Assembly (NCBI GenBank): GCA_037962975.1
Contig: CM075669.1
Location: forward strand, 123,954,501 to 124,018,500
From: Clitoria ternatea
Taxonomy: Eukaryota > Streptophyta > Magnoliopsida > Fabales > Fabaceae
DNA: 64,000 nt
Direction: 5' to 3'
A model generated the notes under the pieces. It worked only from the letters and a program-made list of their open reading frames with translations. It ran no database searches and was not told the DNA's origin. The stretch's first letter is position 1. Each line of letters opens with the position of its first letter. This document shows positions 33,010-45,038 of the stretch, in pieces. Position numbers and translations under genes: made by a program.

Positions 33010-33690
33010 CCCGGTAGAAAGGAAAGTAAAGGGTGCCTGAATAAGCGAACAGGAAGTAAAGGATGTGCCTGAATAGGCGGACAGGAAGTAAAGGATGTCT
33101 GAATAGACGGAAGGAAAGTGAAGGATGCTTGAATAGGCGGGCAAGAAAGTAAGTGGTGCATGAATGGGTGGCTGGAAGATAAAGGATGCCTTGATAGGCG
33201 GCTGGAAAATAAAGGATGCCTTAATAGGCGGATAGGAAATAAATGGTGCCTGAATAGGCGGCTGGAAAATAAAGGATGCCTTGATAGGCGGCTGGAAAAA
33301 TAAAGAATGCCTTGATAGGCGACTGGAAAGATAAAGGATGCCTTGATAGGCGGCTGGAAAGATAAAGGATGCCTTGATAGGAGGCTGGAAAGATAAAGGA
33401 TGCCTTGATAGGCGGTTGGAAAGATAAAGGATGCCTTGATAGGCGGTTGGAAAGATAAAAGGCGCCTTGATAGGCGACTGGAAAATAAAGGATGCCTTGA
33501 TAGGCGGCTGGAAAGATAAAGGATGCCTTGATAGGCGACTGGAAAGATAAAGGATGCCTTGATAGGCGGCTGGAAAAGTAAAGGATGCCTTGATAGGCGA
33601 ATGAAAAAGTAAAGGACGCCTTGATAGGCGAATGAAAAAGTAAAGGATGCCTGAATAGGAGGACAGAAAGTAAAGGATGGGGTCAACTGG
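33010..33690 (-). repeat. About 30 bp tandem repeat before the 3' LTR
   Basis: Unit AAAGGATGCCTTGATAGGCG plus GCTGGAAAGAT, roughly 20 copies. GCC/GGC can pair around TTGATA. Tandem repeats between integrase and 3' LTR are common in Ogre elements. Long minus-strand openness here is a by-product. Confidence 0.85.
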
Positions 33691-33839
33691 GGATGCATGA
33701 TGGGCTTACTAAAGGAAAGAAATCTGGGGATGATTCAGTTCAAGCTATCTTGGATGATTCGGGGAACTGCTTTTTGATTGGGAGAGAGAAGAAATGGGGG
33801 AAAGGTCTGGGACGAATACTCCAATTTTTGGAAAGATTA

Positions 33840-34560
33840 GAAGATTTAGGGGTACTACCTCAAGGCCGGGAGAAGAATCTGGGGTGATGTCCCAGTTAGG
33901 GTGGTTGAAGAGGCTTGGGGGTACATTTCCTTTTGACGGAGTGAGACCCGAGGTGATGTCCCAGTTCAAACTTCCCAGGAGCATGGGGTACCGCCCTTGG
34001 GTTGACAAAAGATAACAACCTGGGGAAGATGCCCCAGTTTGACATGATCTAAAGAGCTTTGGGGGAATCTAGGGAGATGCCTCAGTTTGACAAGTTGGAA
34101 AAAGTTTGGAGAAACGCCTCATGACTGGAAAGGAAGAAATCTGGGGAGATGCCCCAGTTTGACATGATTGAAGGATTCTTGGAGAATGGTTATAACAAAA
34201 GGAATTCGGGGAGATGTCCCAGTTAAGTTTATTTGGGAAGCGTAGTATCACTGGGGAAGAATTTGGTGGTTCAGGTACTGCCTCTTGATGGAAAGTTTAG
34301 GATTCATTGGGGAGAGAGATCCTGAGGAGTGCCATCTTTGGTGAATGATTCCACTGGGGAGGATATTTCAAGAGGCACGGACTTTAGTAATTGAGGATGA
34401 GAGTTTGAAGGTGCCTGCTTAGGCGATGAAAGAGTAAAACATTGAAAGGTGCCAACCTTGGCGTTTTAAGGAGGGAATTTTGAGAAGTGCCAACTCGGGC
34501 GATTCAAGGAAGGGATTTGAAGGGCTTGATTGGGGTGTTAGTGCCTGGCATGACTATCTG
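33840..34560 (-). repeat. Degenerate CTGGGG-agat-GCCCCAG hairpin repeats
   Basis: Repeated near 33890, 33950, 34020, 34070, 34143 and 34210: CTGGGGAGATGCCCCAG or CTGGGGTGATGTCCCAG, each a stem with a 4-6 base loop, followed by TTTGACATG. From 34400 a related TGCC-loop-GGCG motif takes over. Confidence 0.72.
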
Positions 34561-35348
34561 TGAGATAACCTGCAGAAAAATGGTAAGTAACGCAAGGATA
34601 AGTTTCAAAATCGGGTAAGTCCTGTGAAACCGCGACTCTTACGACAACTCATGGACGAAGTAGAACGAATGAGGCAACCATAGCTTCGGAGCGCGTGTCT
34701 GGCCAAGTCCCTGCGATGATCACCTATGATGAGGTCGAGTAGCAGGAGCATCTTGTCCCTTGCGACTTTAAATGTTTACCAATCTTCCATTTTACTTTGT
34801 TAAAATACATGTTTTTATCAGATCAACCAAATTCATAACACGTATCGAAGAGGGTGAACTTTATTCATGCACGTTAAACAAGTACAGAGAAAGAAAAATA
34901 AAGAAGGTAAATGAAATGAATGAGGTCACATAGGTCCAGAACAAATGAAAAATGGGAAGATCCATGGATCCTCCAGTGAATCTCTGAGACTGATGAGAGC
35001 CTTAACCCCCAACACGACTTCATGTTCACCCTTCGACCTTGCTTTTGGAAAGGTAAGTTCGACAGTGATTCACGTACACGAGCTTGGACTCGTACTTCTT
35101 TGAGCCAGAGGATCATTCGCATTGCCAGAAATTTGACCCTAACTTTTGCCTGAGCCGCCCTTTTCGGGTTTTCGACTCACCGGGTCACTCTAACTTTTGC
35201 CTAAGCCGCCTTTTCAGGTTTTCAGCTTAGCGAGCATTAATTTTCTTTTCTTCCTCTCTTTTTATTTATTTATTTATTTTTTTTGTTTTTTTGTTTTTTT
35301 TTATTTTTTTTGTTTGTTTTTTTTTTTATTTGCTCTGACATCTCCTCC
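34561..35348 (-). other. Non-coding region after integrase
   Basis: Includes a duplicated block (AACTTTTGCCT(G/A)AGCCGCC, 35134 and 35191) and a long T-rich run (35255-35332). No gene supported. Confidence 0.55.
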
Positions 35349-36731
35349 CTAAGCATAGTATTTTTTCACTGCATCTGTGTTTACAGGCATTAACAAATCC
35401 TGGCCATCCATATTAGTGAGTATTAAGGCTCCTCCAGAAAAAGCCCTCTTCACAACATATGGTCCTTCATAATTAGGAGTCCATTTGCCTCGATTGTCCT
35501 TTCGAATTGGTAAAATTTTCTTGAGTACCAGGTCTCCTTCTTGAAACTGTCGAGGCCGTACTTTCTTCTCGAATGCTCATTTCATACGCCTCTGATACAA
35601 CTGACCATGACAGAGGGCGGTCAATCTTTTTCCATCAATCAAGTTTAATTGGTCATGTCGAGCTTGAACCCACTCAGCCTCTTCTAATTTTGCTTCCATC
35701 ATTACCCGAAGGGACGGGATTTCTACTTCAAAAGGCAAAACTGCTTCCATTCCATATACGAGGGAGAACGGGGTTGCCCCTGTCGAGGTTCGAACCGAGG
35801 TGCGATACCCATGCAGAGCGAAAGGGAGCATCTCGCTCCAATCTCTGTAGGTGACTACCATTTTCTGCACTATCTTCTTGATGTTCTTATTGGCCGCCTC
35901 AACCGCCCCATTCATTTTAGGTCGATAAGGAGAGGAATTGTAATGGTGAATCTTGAAGCTTTCGCAGAGTTCCTTCATCATTTTGTTATTCAAATTCGTA
36001 CCATTGTCAGTAATGATCTGACTTGATAGGCCATATCGGCATATCAGTTCTCGCTTGATAAATTTGACCACAATACTCCTTGTTACACTGGTATATGAAG
36101 CTGCTTCTACCCATTTGGTGAAATAGTCGATGGTGACCAAGATGAAACGATGACCATTTGAAGCTTTTGGCTCGATGGGTCCAATGACATCTATACCCCA
36201 TATTGAGAAGGGCCATGGTGCCGTCAAGACATTTAGGGATAACGGGGGTGCATGAATATGGTCAGCGTATATCTGACATTTGTGACATTTTCGGACATAC
36301 GTGAAGCAGTCCGCTTCCATGGTCATCCAGTAATAACCAGCCCTTAAAATCTTTCTAGACATGGCATGTCCATTAGCGTGAGTCCCAAAAGATCCTTCAT
36401 GAACATCCTTCATGATTTCGTTTGCCTCATCAGTATCAACACAGCGAAGAAGGACAGAGTCATAGTTTCTTTTGTAAAGCACATCCCTACTTAAGAAGAA
36501 ACCCATGGCGAGTCGCCTTAGGGTCTTCTTATCATTTTCTGTAGCACCCTCGGGGTATTCTTGACTCTGGATATATCTCTTAACATCATGGTACCAAGGT
36601 TTCCCATCAGACTCCTTTTCCATCATTTGACAGTATGCAGGCTCACAGTGCTTCTTTATTTCGATGAGAGGCATATCGTAGTCACTACTTACTTTGAACA
36701 TTGAGGCGAGGGTAGCTAAAGCATCAGCCAT
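35349..36731 (-). pseudogene. INT: Integrase of the Ogre-like element
   Basis: Same frame as RT. Zinc segment HEGSFGTHANGHAMSRK with CHKCQ (36270-36410), core Asp in WGIDVIGPIEP (about 36170-36205), TDNGTNLNN (about 35985-36010) and Glu in NGAVEAANKN (about 35885-35915). All catalytic residues are present. A TGA at 35577 interrupts the C-terminal domain, which is readable to a stop at 35349. Confidence 0.87.
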
Positions 36732-36734
36732 TTA

Positions 36735-38793
36735 ATTGTCATCCCGGAGAACGTGATGAAAAGAGATCTCGTCAAACTCCTTGATCATTTTCTTGATGTG
36801 ATCATAATAAGGAATCAATTTAATGTCCCTAGTCTCCCACTCGCCTTTCAATTGGTGAATAACCAAAGCTGAGTCCCCATATACTTCTAATAACTTTACT
36901 TTTGCATCCAACGCTGCTTGGATTCCTAATGAGCACGCCTCATATTCAGCAATATTATTGGTACAGTCAAAACACAATCTGGCGCAGATAGGGATAAATT
37001 CCTTATCGGGTGAAATCAAGATAGTCCCAATTCCGTGCCCCAATACATTAGAAGCTCCGTCAAATCTCAAGGTCCATTTCTCCTTTTGACCACCTTCTTC
37101 ATTGAATAATGTCATGATATCTTCATCCGGAAAGTTAAATTGCATCGGCTGATAATCATTGATGGGTTGGTATGCCAAGTAATCAGCCAGGGCACTTCCT
37201 CTTATAGCTTTTTGAGTGACATATATTATGTCGTACTCAGTTAACAGCACTTGCCAGCGAGCGATCCTTCCAGTCAGAGCAGGTTTTTCAAAAATGTACT
37301 TGACGGGGTCCATTTTAGAAATTAGCCAAGTGGTGTGACTCAACATGTACTGCCTTAGGCGCTTAGCGGCCCATGCTAACGCACAACAAGTCCGCTCTAA
37401 AGCAGAGTACCTCATTTCACAATCAGTGAACTTCTTGCTTAAGTAGTAAATAGCATGTTCCTTCTTTCCAGTTTCATCGTGTTGTCCCAACACGCACCCC
37501 ATGGATTCGTTCAATACAGTCAGATACAATATAAGTGGCCTTCCTGGGGTTGGGGGCACCAAAATTGGTGGTTCTTGTAGGTACTGCTTAATCTTTTCGA
37601 AAGCTGCTTGACAATTCTCATCCCATCGCCCTGGTTGATTCTTGCGGAGTAACTTGAAGATGGGTTCACAAGTTGCCGTCAATTGTGAAATAAATCTGGC
37701 GATATAATTGAGCCTTCCCAAAAATCCTCGGACCTCTCTTTCTGTACGGGGAGGAGGCATCTCAAGAATCGCTTTAACTTTGTCGGGATCAACCTCTATC
37801 CCCCTTTCACTTACTATAAATCCTAGCAGCTTGCCCGACCTTGCACCGAAAGTGCACTTGGCGGGGTTCAATCTTAGCTTGAACTTTCTCAATCGTTCAA
37901 AAAGCTTCCTTAGATTGCTAATGTGCTCTTCATCTATTCTAGACTTGGCAATGATGTCATCCACGTAAACTTCTATTTCCTTGTGCATCATATCATGGAA
38001 AAGAGTCACCATTGCTCTCTGATAAGTTGCCCCAGCATTTTTCAACCCAAAGGACATCACCTTATAACAAAATGTACCCCATAGAGTAATAAACGTGGTC
38101 TTCTCCATGTCTTCAGGTGCCATCTTAATTTGATTATACCCCGAAAAACCATCCATGAAGGAGAAAATGGAATACTGAGCTGTATTATCAACCAAAACAT
38201 CGATCTGTGGTAGGGGAAAATCATCCTTGGGACTAGCCCTATTCAAATCTCGGTAGTCCACACACATCCGTACCTTTCCATCCTTTTTAGGGACAGGGAC
38301 AATGTTGGCTACCCACTGAGGGTATTTTGCCACAGCTAGGAACCCAGCATCAAATTGCTTCTTAACCTCCTCTTTGATCTTTAAAAGCATTTCTGGCTTC
38401 ATTCGGCGTAATTTCTGCTTTATTGGTGGGCATTCAGGTTTCAAGGGTAGTCTATGCTCGACAATGCTAGCATCGAGCCCAGGCATATCTTGATAAGACC
38501 AGGCAAAGACATCACAAAATTCCATTAACAACTTGATTAAATCTTCTCTTTGTTCTCTGCTTAGGGTAGTGCCGATCTTGACTTCCTTCTTATTTTCTTC
38601 ATTCCCCAAATTAATGACCTCAACTATGTCTAGGTAGGGTTGAATCCCTTCATCCTCTTGCTCTAACAACCTTGTCATTTCAGGCGGTGGTTCACAATCT
38701 TCCCCACCTTCCTCATCAGCGTAATCAACTGGGTAATCGAAGTCGGGAAACGGGATTGCGACCTCACTCTCCTCAAGGGAGTCACTTTCGGAT
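36735..38793 (-). CDS. RT-RH: Reverse transcriptase and RNase H of the Ogre-like element
   Basis: Second coding exon. RT motifs: KVRMCVDYRDLNRASPKDDF (about 38210-38275), FMDGFSGYNQI near 38130-38160, SFGLKNAGATYQ near 38020-38055, and catalytic YVDD at 37956-37967. RT-linked RNase H (YYLSKKFTDCEMRYSALER) is followed by the archaeal-like second RNase H (RFDGASNVLGHGIGT near 37030-37075; TNNIAEYEACSLG near 36930-36965). It ends at an in-frame TAA (36732) before integrase. Confidence 0.9.
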
Positions 38794-39022
38794 CTGCAAT
38801 TTAGTGTGATATGGCAAATAAAAAGAAAGAACAAGCGAGTAAAAAGAAGGGTTTAAAACAAGGATAAGGGATACACGAAGAGTTTTTTTTTTTTGAATTA
38901 CGATACGCGTTTATTGATGAAAATGATAAAAACAAGTTTTTTCGCCTTTATTACATGGAAAGGTCCCAAAGCTTTAGGCAGAGCAGAGGGACGAATAAGT
39001 ACTTAAAGCATAAACAAATTAC
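38794..39022 (-). other. Intron between protease and RT (229 bp)
   Basis: Minus-strand donor GTAATT at 39022 and acceptor TTGCAG ending at 38794, with a CACTAAAT branch-like site just upstream. It contains stops in the protease frame. Removing it keeps the reading frame from protease into RT. An intron at this point is an established Ogre feature, with splicing reported to be partial so that gag-pro and full polyprotein are both made. Confidence 0.82.
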
Positions 39023-41091
39023 TTTGGCAAAACATTCAAAGTCGTGGGGAGCTCGATGGCCTCCCAGTTATGAAGTTCTTGGCCTGGTGGACAAGCAATC
39101 ACAAAATCAACACTATCACAAGGGTTTTCTTCAATGACAGCGACTTGGTCTGGAGGCATCAGTCCGGCGCTCCGAAAGCTCTGGTAGAGATCACAGATGG
39201 GGACTCTTGCAGTATGAGGATCTCTGCCGGTAAGACGAGCAGCCCTTTTTTCTCTCTTCGCTTCCTCTACCCTTTTTCTGTCGGCAGCCGTGGGCCGGTA
39301 TCCTAATCCAAATCCATTTCTGTTATCAAGCAGGCATATTGGTTCTATTTCTCCATTCAAAGCACGTCCTAGCCCTCTTCCAGGTTTATACCCTCCACGC
39401 AGCATAATCTTTGCCATCATTAAAGATGCACTTAGCATGCAAGCTTTTGCCATTGTGGCTCCTTCCCCCACATAGGTAGCGTTTGCTATCTCTAATGCTT
39501 GGAAAGAAGTTTCAAGGGCCTCTTCTGCTGCCTCGATGTAAGGGGTTGACAGAGGTTTGCTGACCAGAAGGTCTTCCTCACCAGAAACAATTATCAGCTT
39601 GTTGTCAATTATGAATTTTAATTTTTGGTGTAGGGTAGAGGGCACCACTCCAGCAGAATGGATCCACGGCCTGCCTAATAAACAACTATAGGCAGGTGAG
39701 ATATCCATGACTTGAAAAAGGACCTGGAACGTGCACGGCCCAACCTGTATGGGCAGCTCAATCTCACCCATAACCTCCCTCTGAGTTCCATCAAAAGCTC
39801 GTACTATCGTGGCATTTGGCTTCATAAAAGTCCCATCAAATGGTAATTTGGCCAATGTAGACTTTGGCATGACATTGAGGGACGACCCATTGTCAATAAG
39901 TACTTTTGCTAAGATGTAATCTCGGCATTTTACGGAGATATGGAGAGCCTTGTTGTGCCCAATCCCCTCTGTTGGTATTTCGTCATCAGTGAAGGTCAGA
40001 TAGTTATCTGCAACAATGTGCCCCACTATTCCTTGAAACTTATCAACGGGAATGTCATGACTGACATGAGCCTCATTCAGGACCTTCATCAACATCTTCC
40101 GATGTGGCTCAGAGTTCATCAGCAATGATAACAAGGAGATTTTTGCAGGAGTATGGGTCAGTTGGTCAAGCACTTGATATTCGCTCTGGCGAATAAACCT
40201 TAAGAATTCATGGGCTTCTTCATCAGTCACGGCCCTTTTGATTTCGCCATTGGCCCCTTCTTTGTCCACCTTGGCATTTCCGGTAACCTGATCCCTCTTC
40301 GGCTCTGGAGGGGTGTATACTCTTCCACTTCGGGTTATACCTTCTACCCCAACAATATTTGTGACGGACGAAGGAGACGGGTCACCTGTTGCCGGGCTTG
40401 CAACGATTACATCTGCGTTGTACTTCCAAGGGACAGCCCGAGAATCTTTGAACATAAACGGGGTGGGTGCTTGAATAGTGATGGTTGGTTGTACAGAAAC
40501 AGGAGCTGCTTGGGGGTTCCTGGTGTAAAAAATTGTCAAGGGCTTAGGGATCCGTGCCCCTGTTTGTTCCTCGATCATGTCGACCTCATCTCCACGGCGT
40601 TTACAGACCTGCACAATATAACCGTCTATAAGGCTTTGAAGGACCTCACAGAAACCTTGATGTTCGGCAGTTTGTTCGCAATCATGTTTCACACTCCAGG
40701 TCCCTTCAATTAATCCCCTTTCAAGCAAAAGGGAATGAACTACCCTCAATGGCATTCTTATGTCAGCAACATTCTTAATGCACTCCTCATCATTTTCCAA
40801 GGCATTAACCTCTGAATTTCCATGGTTGGGCAGGGGATTTGTGGCAACATTTGGGCTACCTTCCTTAAAGTTAATCCAGTCGGCTTTGATCAAATCCCTT
40901 ACTTTATACTTCAAAGCCAGGCAATTTTCTGTGGAATGCGCTGGTGCCCCAGCATGGTAATCACAATGAGCGTTTGGGTCATATCCCCTTGGGTAAGGAG
41001 GTTGCAACGGCCTCATAGGGGATGGAGCTACCAGACCTTTCTGAACGAGGATTGGAAAAAGTTTGGTATATGTTATAGGAATTGGATCGAA
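39023..41091 (-). pseudogene. pro: Zinc knuckle, protease and G-patch-like region of the Ogre-like element
   Basis: In frame with gag. CDYHAGAPAHSTENC (about 40920-40965) is the nucleocapsid-type zinc motif. Aspartic protease active site LIDNGSSLNV near 39871-39903, with CLLGRPWIHSAG near 39640-39690. A Gly-rich G-patch-like motif (MLRGGYKPGRGLGRALNG, about 39350-39405) is typical of Ogre polyproteins. The exon ends at 39023, where GTAATT opens the intron; without splicing the frame stops two codons later (39019). Confidence 0.85.
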
Positions 41092-41094
41092 CTA

Positions 41095-42799
41095 CACAAG
41101 GGAGCGTTCATTGTTGGAATTTCTTGTGTTTTGATTATGATTAGGTGGTCGAGTCACTTGTTGCGGGTGATGGTATGGCACGGGTTGCGGTACTGGCGCT
41201 CTTACCATGGGTGGACGGAAGTGGGGAGTATAAGCTGTCGGGCTCTGAGTGGTAGCAGCCACATAAGGATTGGGAGCTTGAATCATAGTAGGAAAGAATG
41301 GTCTTGGCGAAGGCGTCTTTTGATTAGAAGAGATGGAATTAGTTTCTCCATCCCTTTTCCCAGGCGCCGGCCTTCTTGTCATGCTTGCCCCGGATGAGCC
41401 CTGAATGATCTTTCCTGTTCGTATTCCGCTTTCCACTCTTTCCCTGATAGTCACAATGTCGGAGAAGTTGGATGAAACACTACCAATCATCTTGCCGTAG
41501 AAAGGTGATGGGAGCGTATCAATAAACATCGCGACTATTTCTTTTTCTGACAATGGGGGATCCACTTGTGCCGCTGTCTCTCTCCATCGTTGGGCATATT
41601 CCTTGAATGTTTCACTGTCCTTTTTCATCATGTTTTGTAAATAAACCCTGTTGGGTGCCATATCCATGTTATACTTGTATTGTCTAAGGAAGGCATCTGC
41701 CAGGTCCTTCCAACAACGGATATGGTTCCGATCAAGGTAAGCATACCATGTAAGAGCGGCCCCTACTAGACTATCTTGGAAGCAGTGGATCAAGAATTGG
41801 TCATTAGAAGAGTAAGATGCCATCTTTCGACAGTACATCGTGAGATGGTTCTTTGGACAAGTCATTCCCCGATACTTATCAAAGTCTGGCATCTTGAATT
41901 TGGGTGGGAGGATAACATCTGTGACTAAACATAGCTCCGAAGCATCTATTAGTCCAAAACCTCCAGAGCCTTCCATCATCCTCAAACGCTCTTTTAAGAT
42001 TTCTATCTTTTCCTTTCGAGGAGCTGCGACCATGCGGGTTGCATCTTGGAGATTGGTCCCATAGGGGGTTCCGTATCCATGCGGATAACCGAGTGGCTGG
42101 TTGAACGGAGGCAAAGCATGGGATTGGTTTGTTAGGCCTGTATTTGGTGAAGGACCTTGGGGTTGGGCCATAGTCTGTACAACATAATTCGGTTGAGTCA
42201 CCTGGGCTCGTGTATTTTGGGCTTGTATGTTGTAGGTCGGCTGGGTTATCGGGGCTTGTATATTTTGAGTTTGGTGAGTTTGTGGGTCATGGGCTTGCAT
42301 GTTCTGGGTTTGGTAAATTTGTGGGTCATGAGCTTGCGTGTTTTGGGTTTGGTGGAGTGATGGTATATTTGGCTGGGTAGGGTATGAAGTGTGAGGATTC
42401 ATCGCTTGCTGGTCATGGGCGTCTTGGTTAGCGAGCGGGGGATAGTATCCTGGTGGAAGGCCATAAAGTAAAAAAAGGTACTGGGTTGCCGTCAGGGCCG
42501 ACAAATGTATGCTGTGCATAAGACTGGCCGTAAGGTAACTGGGTCTCAATGACAGGGTTAGGTCTTCCAACATGAATGGTGACAGGGGGTGTCATTGTGT
42601 TTGGTACTTGGGTTCTTGCTGGGTCGGAACCAAGGGGGAGTGGTACAGGGGCAGGCTACTGTTGGTTGTTCTCAATACCCGCAGAGGAATCCCCTTCTGT
42701 GATTCTCTTTTCCAGAAGCTTGGTCAACTCGGCTACTTGTTCTTTCAGCTGATTGAACTCGTTTCTGAAATCTTCATCCCTGATTTCTGCTTCGGCCAT
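41095..42799 (-). pseudogene. gag: gag of the Ogre-like element
   Basis: Likely start at 42799 (MAEAEIRDEDFRNEFNQL); an ATG at 42889 is also in frame. Short N-terminal coiled coil, then a Pro/Gln-rich linker with HQTQNIQAHD-type repeats (42230-42370). The capsid-like retrotransposon gag core spans about 41390-41920 (PPKFKMPDFDKYRGMTCPKN, ALTWYAYLD, FLRQYKYNMDMAPNR, ERVESGIRTG). An in-frame TAG at 42656 and a frameshift near 42475 break it. A TAG at 41092 separates it from protease in the same frame. Confidence 0.87.
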
Positions 42800-43106
42800 G
42801 AGTCTCGTTTGGAGTCGGGTCGGATAAGGATGTTTACCCGTAGTGTCTATTGTAAGTGAAAACATGAAATTGTTAAAAAAAGAAAGCATTAAATAAAAAT
42901 GGTAAACGAAAAATAAACAGTATGGTGCACAAAGTTATCGCGGAACTCGGCCAGTACCCTCCAACCATTCCTCAGAACATCACATTCAAGAGTAATAAGT
43001 ATGTGATAAATGGAAATTAACATGAGACGGTTGTGGAGATAAAAGAATCCTTCTTTCTGAATTTCAAAGTACATTACTGCTGCCAATTTTATGCAAGAAA
43101 AGTAAA

Positions 43107-45038
43107 TCAGCCATTCCTAGCTCGGGCAATCATGGCCCTCATTTTACAAATCCTTTCCTTACAGTAATCAAGGAAGTTTACAATTTCTTTTGGGGTACTA
43201 AGAGGGTTAACCATCCCCTCAGCTTGCTTAAGCAGGAGCGGGAGATCTTCCAGGACTCCATTAGCCAAATGTGCCAAGTGGGCGAAGCGATTCATCCATG
43301 AATGAATAACTTCATCTTGTTGTGTCATTTCAGCTTTCAAAATACAGATAGTCTCACGACATTCTTGCTCAGTATCCATCACGTGCTGTCGCTCGCCGTT
43401 TATCTCTCGCTGGCAAGCTTCTACCACCTCATTAAGCTGATGCTCTAATTGACCAACCTGCAATTGTAGGAGCTCTTTTTGTACCAAGGCAATTTGCTCA
43501 TTCTCTTTGGCTTTTTCCAACATATCTCTCAAGAGTTGCTTGTCAGCCAACATAGTATCCCTTTGCTTGCTTTTCATCCTCAGTTGAGTATTAGCTGTTC
43601 GGAGGCATTGACTTTGCTTCCTCAAGTAATCTCTTTCAACTTTCCGCTTTTTTCCAATCTCTTTGATGGTTTGCTTACTTTCTGAGTTCTCCCTTTTTTG
43701 AAGGGCACATTCTTGTTGAGATTTCAGCAGGTCTTCCTCCAGCTTCTTATTTTTTACAATTAACTCCTCTATCTTTGCTTTCAAGGCTTCCTCTTCAAGA
43801 GTAGGTGAGGGAAGAGGTATTCTTGTCGGGAGATGGGAGGGACTTTTGAAAGGCAGCTTGACAATGGAAACTCTATTCAGGATCCATCGGTAGTATTCGT
43901 CCTTCACGGCATGGCTTCGAGCTCTTAGTTCTTTTCCTTGCCTGTGGACCATCTTCCACGCATTTGCTATATCCCGAATAGCAGAGGTACAATCTCCTTT
44001 TGAGTAGCGAAGGACAAAAGGAATAAGTGATTCTTCATCAGGTGGCCCAAGCAATGGATAAGCTAACTGCCGTTTGGCTATGACAGGGTTGTAGTTAATG
44101 CATCCTTGTGTGCCCATAAGAGGAACATTCGGGTAGCTTCCACAATGATAAATAATGGCGTCAACCTTCAACCATTGTGGATACCACCTTACTTTGTCAG
44201 CTGTGAGCCCCATCAGGTGATTGGCCCATTCACGCCCGTTTTTTGTTACTAACTGGCATAATTTCAGATCAGAAATAGGACATTCAACTTTGCCGACTTG
44301 GTGGAAAGCATGTGACGTGAGCCATACATACAGAGCAGGTAGACAACAAATGATTCTTTTTCCACCTTGTGTACAACAGAAGTCCATGGTGCAATATATA
44401 TTTGCCAAGATAGCAGTGACAGGATTTTCAGACTTGAATTTACGGGCAAGGAAAATGCCAATGGCATCATAGTCTATGTAATTGTTAATGTTGGGGAACA
44501 AGATAACACCATAAATGGTTAAAGCCAAAGTATCCATGAAGGCTTCCCAATCTCCCTTCTCAGCCAACAAGTGCATGTGCCTCTCAAAATATTCCCGATC
44601 AAACCCCAGGACTTGATTTCTATTTAGCTGCTTACTTCTTAAGACTTCCGGATTAATCCTTAGGATATCAGCGATGGTAAGAACATTCGCATGGCGTCCA
44701 AGGTGGCGGTAAGGCATTTGTCCCTCTAGTGGCATACCCAGAATCTGTTCGAACTCCTCAACAGACGGAGCTAATTGAAAGTCTTGGAAAGTGAAACAAC
44801 GGAGAGGTGGGTCATAAAACTGAATCAAAGCAGTAATTGCTTCGACTTGTACTTCCACTTCTAGCAACTTTAGGATCCTCCCATATTTCCTTGAAAAAAA
44901 CATTTTCTGATTCATATCCAATTTCTTGCCTAATGCTTGCAGACTGGTTGTATCGACCTTCCTAGCCTTAACATGCAGTAATTTTTTTAACTCAGGTATA
45001 TTTGTACCACAACTATCCGATCTCATGTTAATTTCCAT
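43107..45038 (-). CDS. Ogre ORF1 protein
   Basis: Intact 643-codon ORF upstream of gag, a position specific to Ogre-type elements. The first 400 residues form a globular domain similar to a plant domain of unknown function found in Ogre ORF1 and in plant mobile-domain-like proteins (FTFQDFQLAPSVEEFEQILG, then CCLPALYVWLTSHAF, then ANAWKMVHRQGKELRARS). Residues about 430-570 are a coiled coil (EEEALKAKIEELIVKNKKLE onward). No catalytic motif is seen and its role is unknown. Start chosen at 45038; it is the only ORF in the element without a stop or shift. Confidence 0.83.
   Translation of the reverse strand: MEINMRSDSCGTNIPELKKLLHVKARKVDTTSLQALGKKLDMNQKMFFSRKYGRILKLLEVEVQVEAITALIQFYDPPLRCFTFQDFQLAPSVEEFEQILGMPLEGQMPYRHLGRHANVLTIADILRINPEVLRSKQLNRNQVLGFDREYFERHMHLLAEKGDWEAFMDTLALTIYGVILFPNINNYIDYDAIGIFLARKFKSENPVTAILANIYCTMDFCCTQGGKRIICCLPALYVWLTSHAFHQVGKVECPISDLKLCQLVTKNGREWANHLMGLTADKVRWYPQWLKVDAIIYHCGSYPNVPLMGTQGCINYNPVIAKRQLAYPLLGPPDEESLIPFVLRYSKGDCTSAIRDIANAWKMVHRQGKELRARSHAVKDEYYRWILNRVSIVKLPFKSPSHLPTRIPLPSPTLEEEALKAKIEELIVKNKKLEEDLLKSQQECALQKRENSESKQTIKEIGKKRKVERDYLRKQSQCLRTANTQLRMKSKQRDTMLADKQLLRDMLEKAKENEQIALVQKELLQLQVGQLEHQLNEVVEACQREINGERQHVMDTEQECRETICILKAEMTQQDEVIHSWMNRFAHLAHLANGVLEDLPLLLKQAEGMVNPLSTPKEIVNFLDYCKERICKMRAMIARARNG

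Noticed and set aside
32979..33698. 239-codon minus-strand ORF of repeated SRLSRHPLF-type peptide
   Set aside because: Product of the 30 bp tandem repeat before the Ogre-like LTR; no start context, no family.
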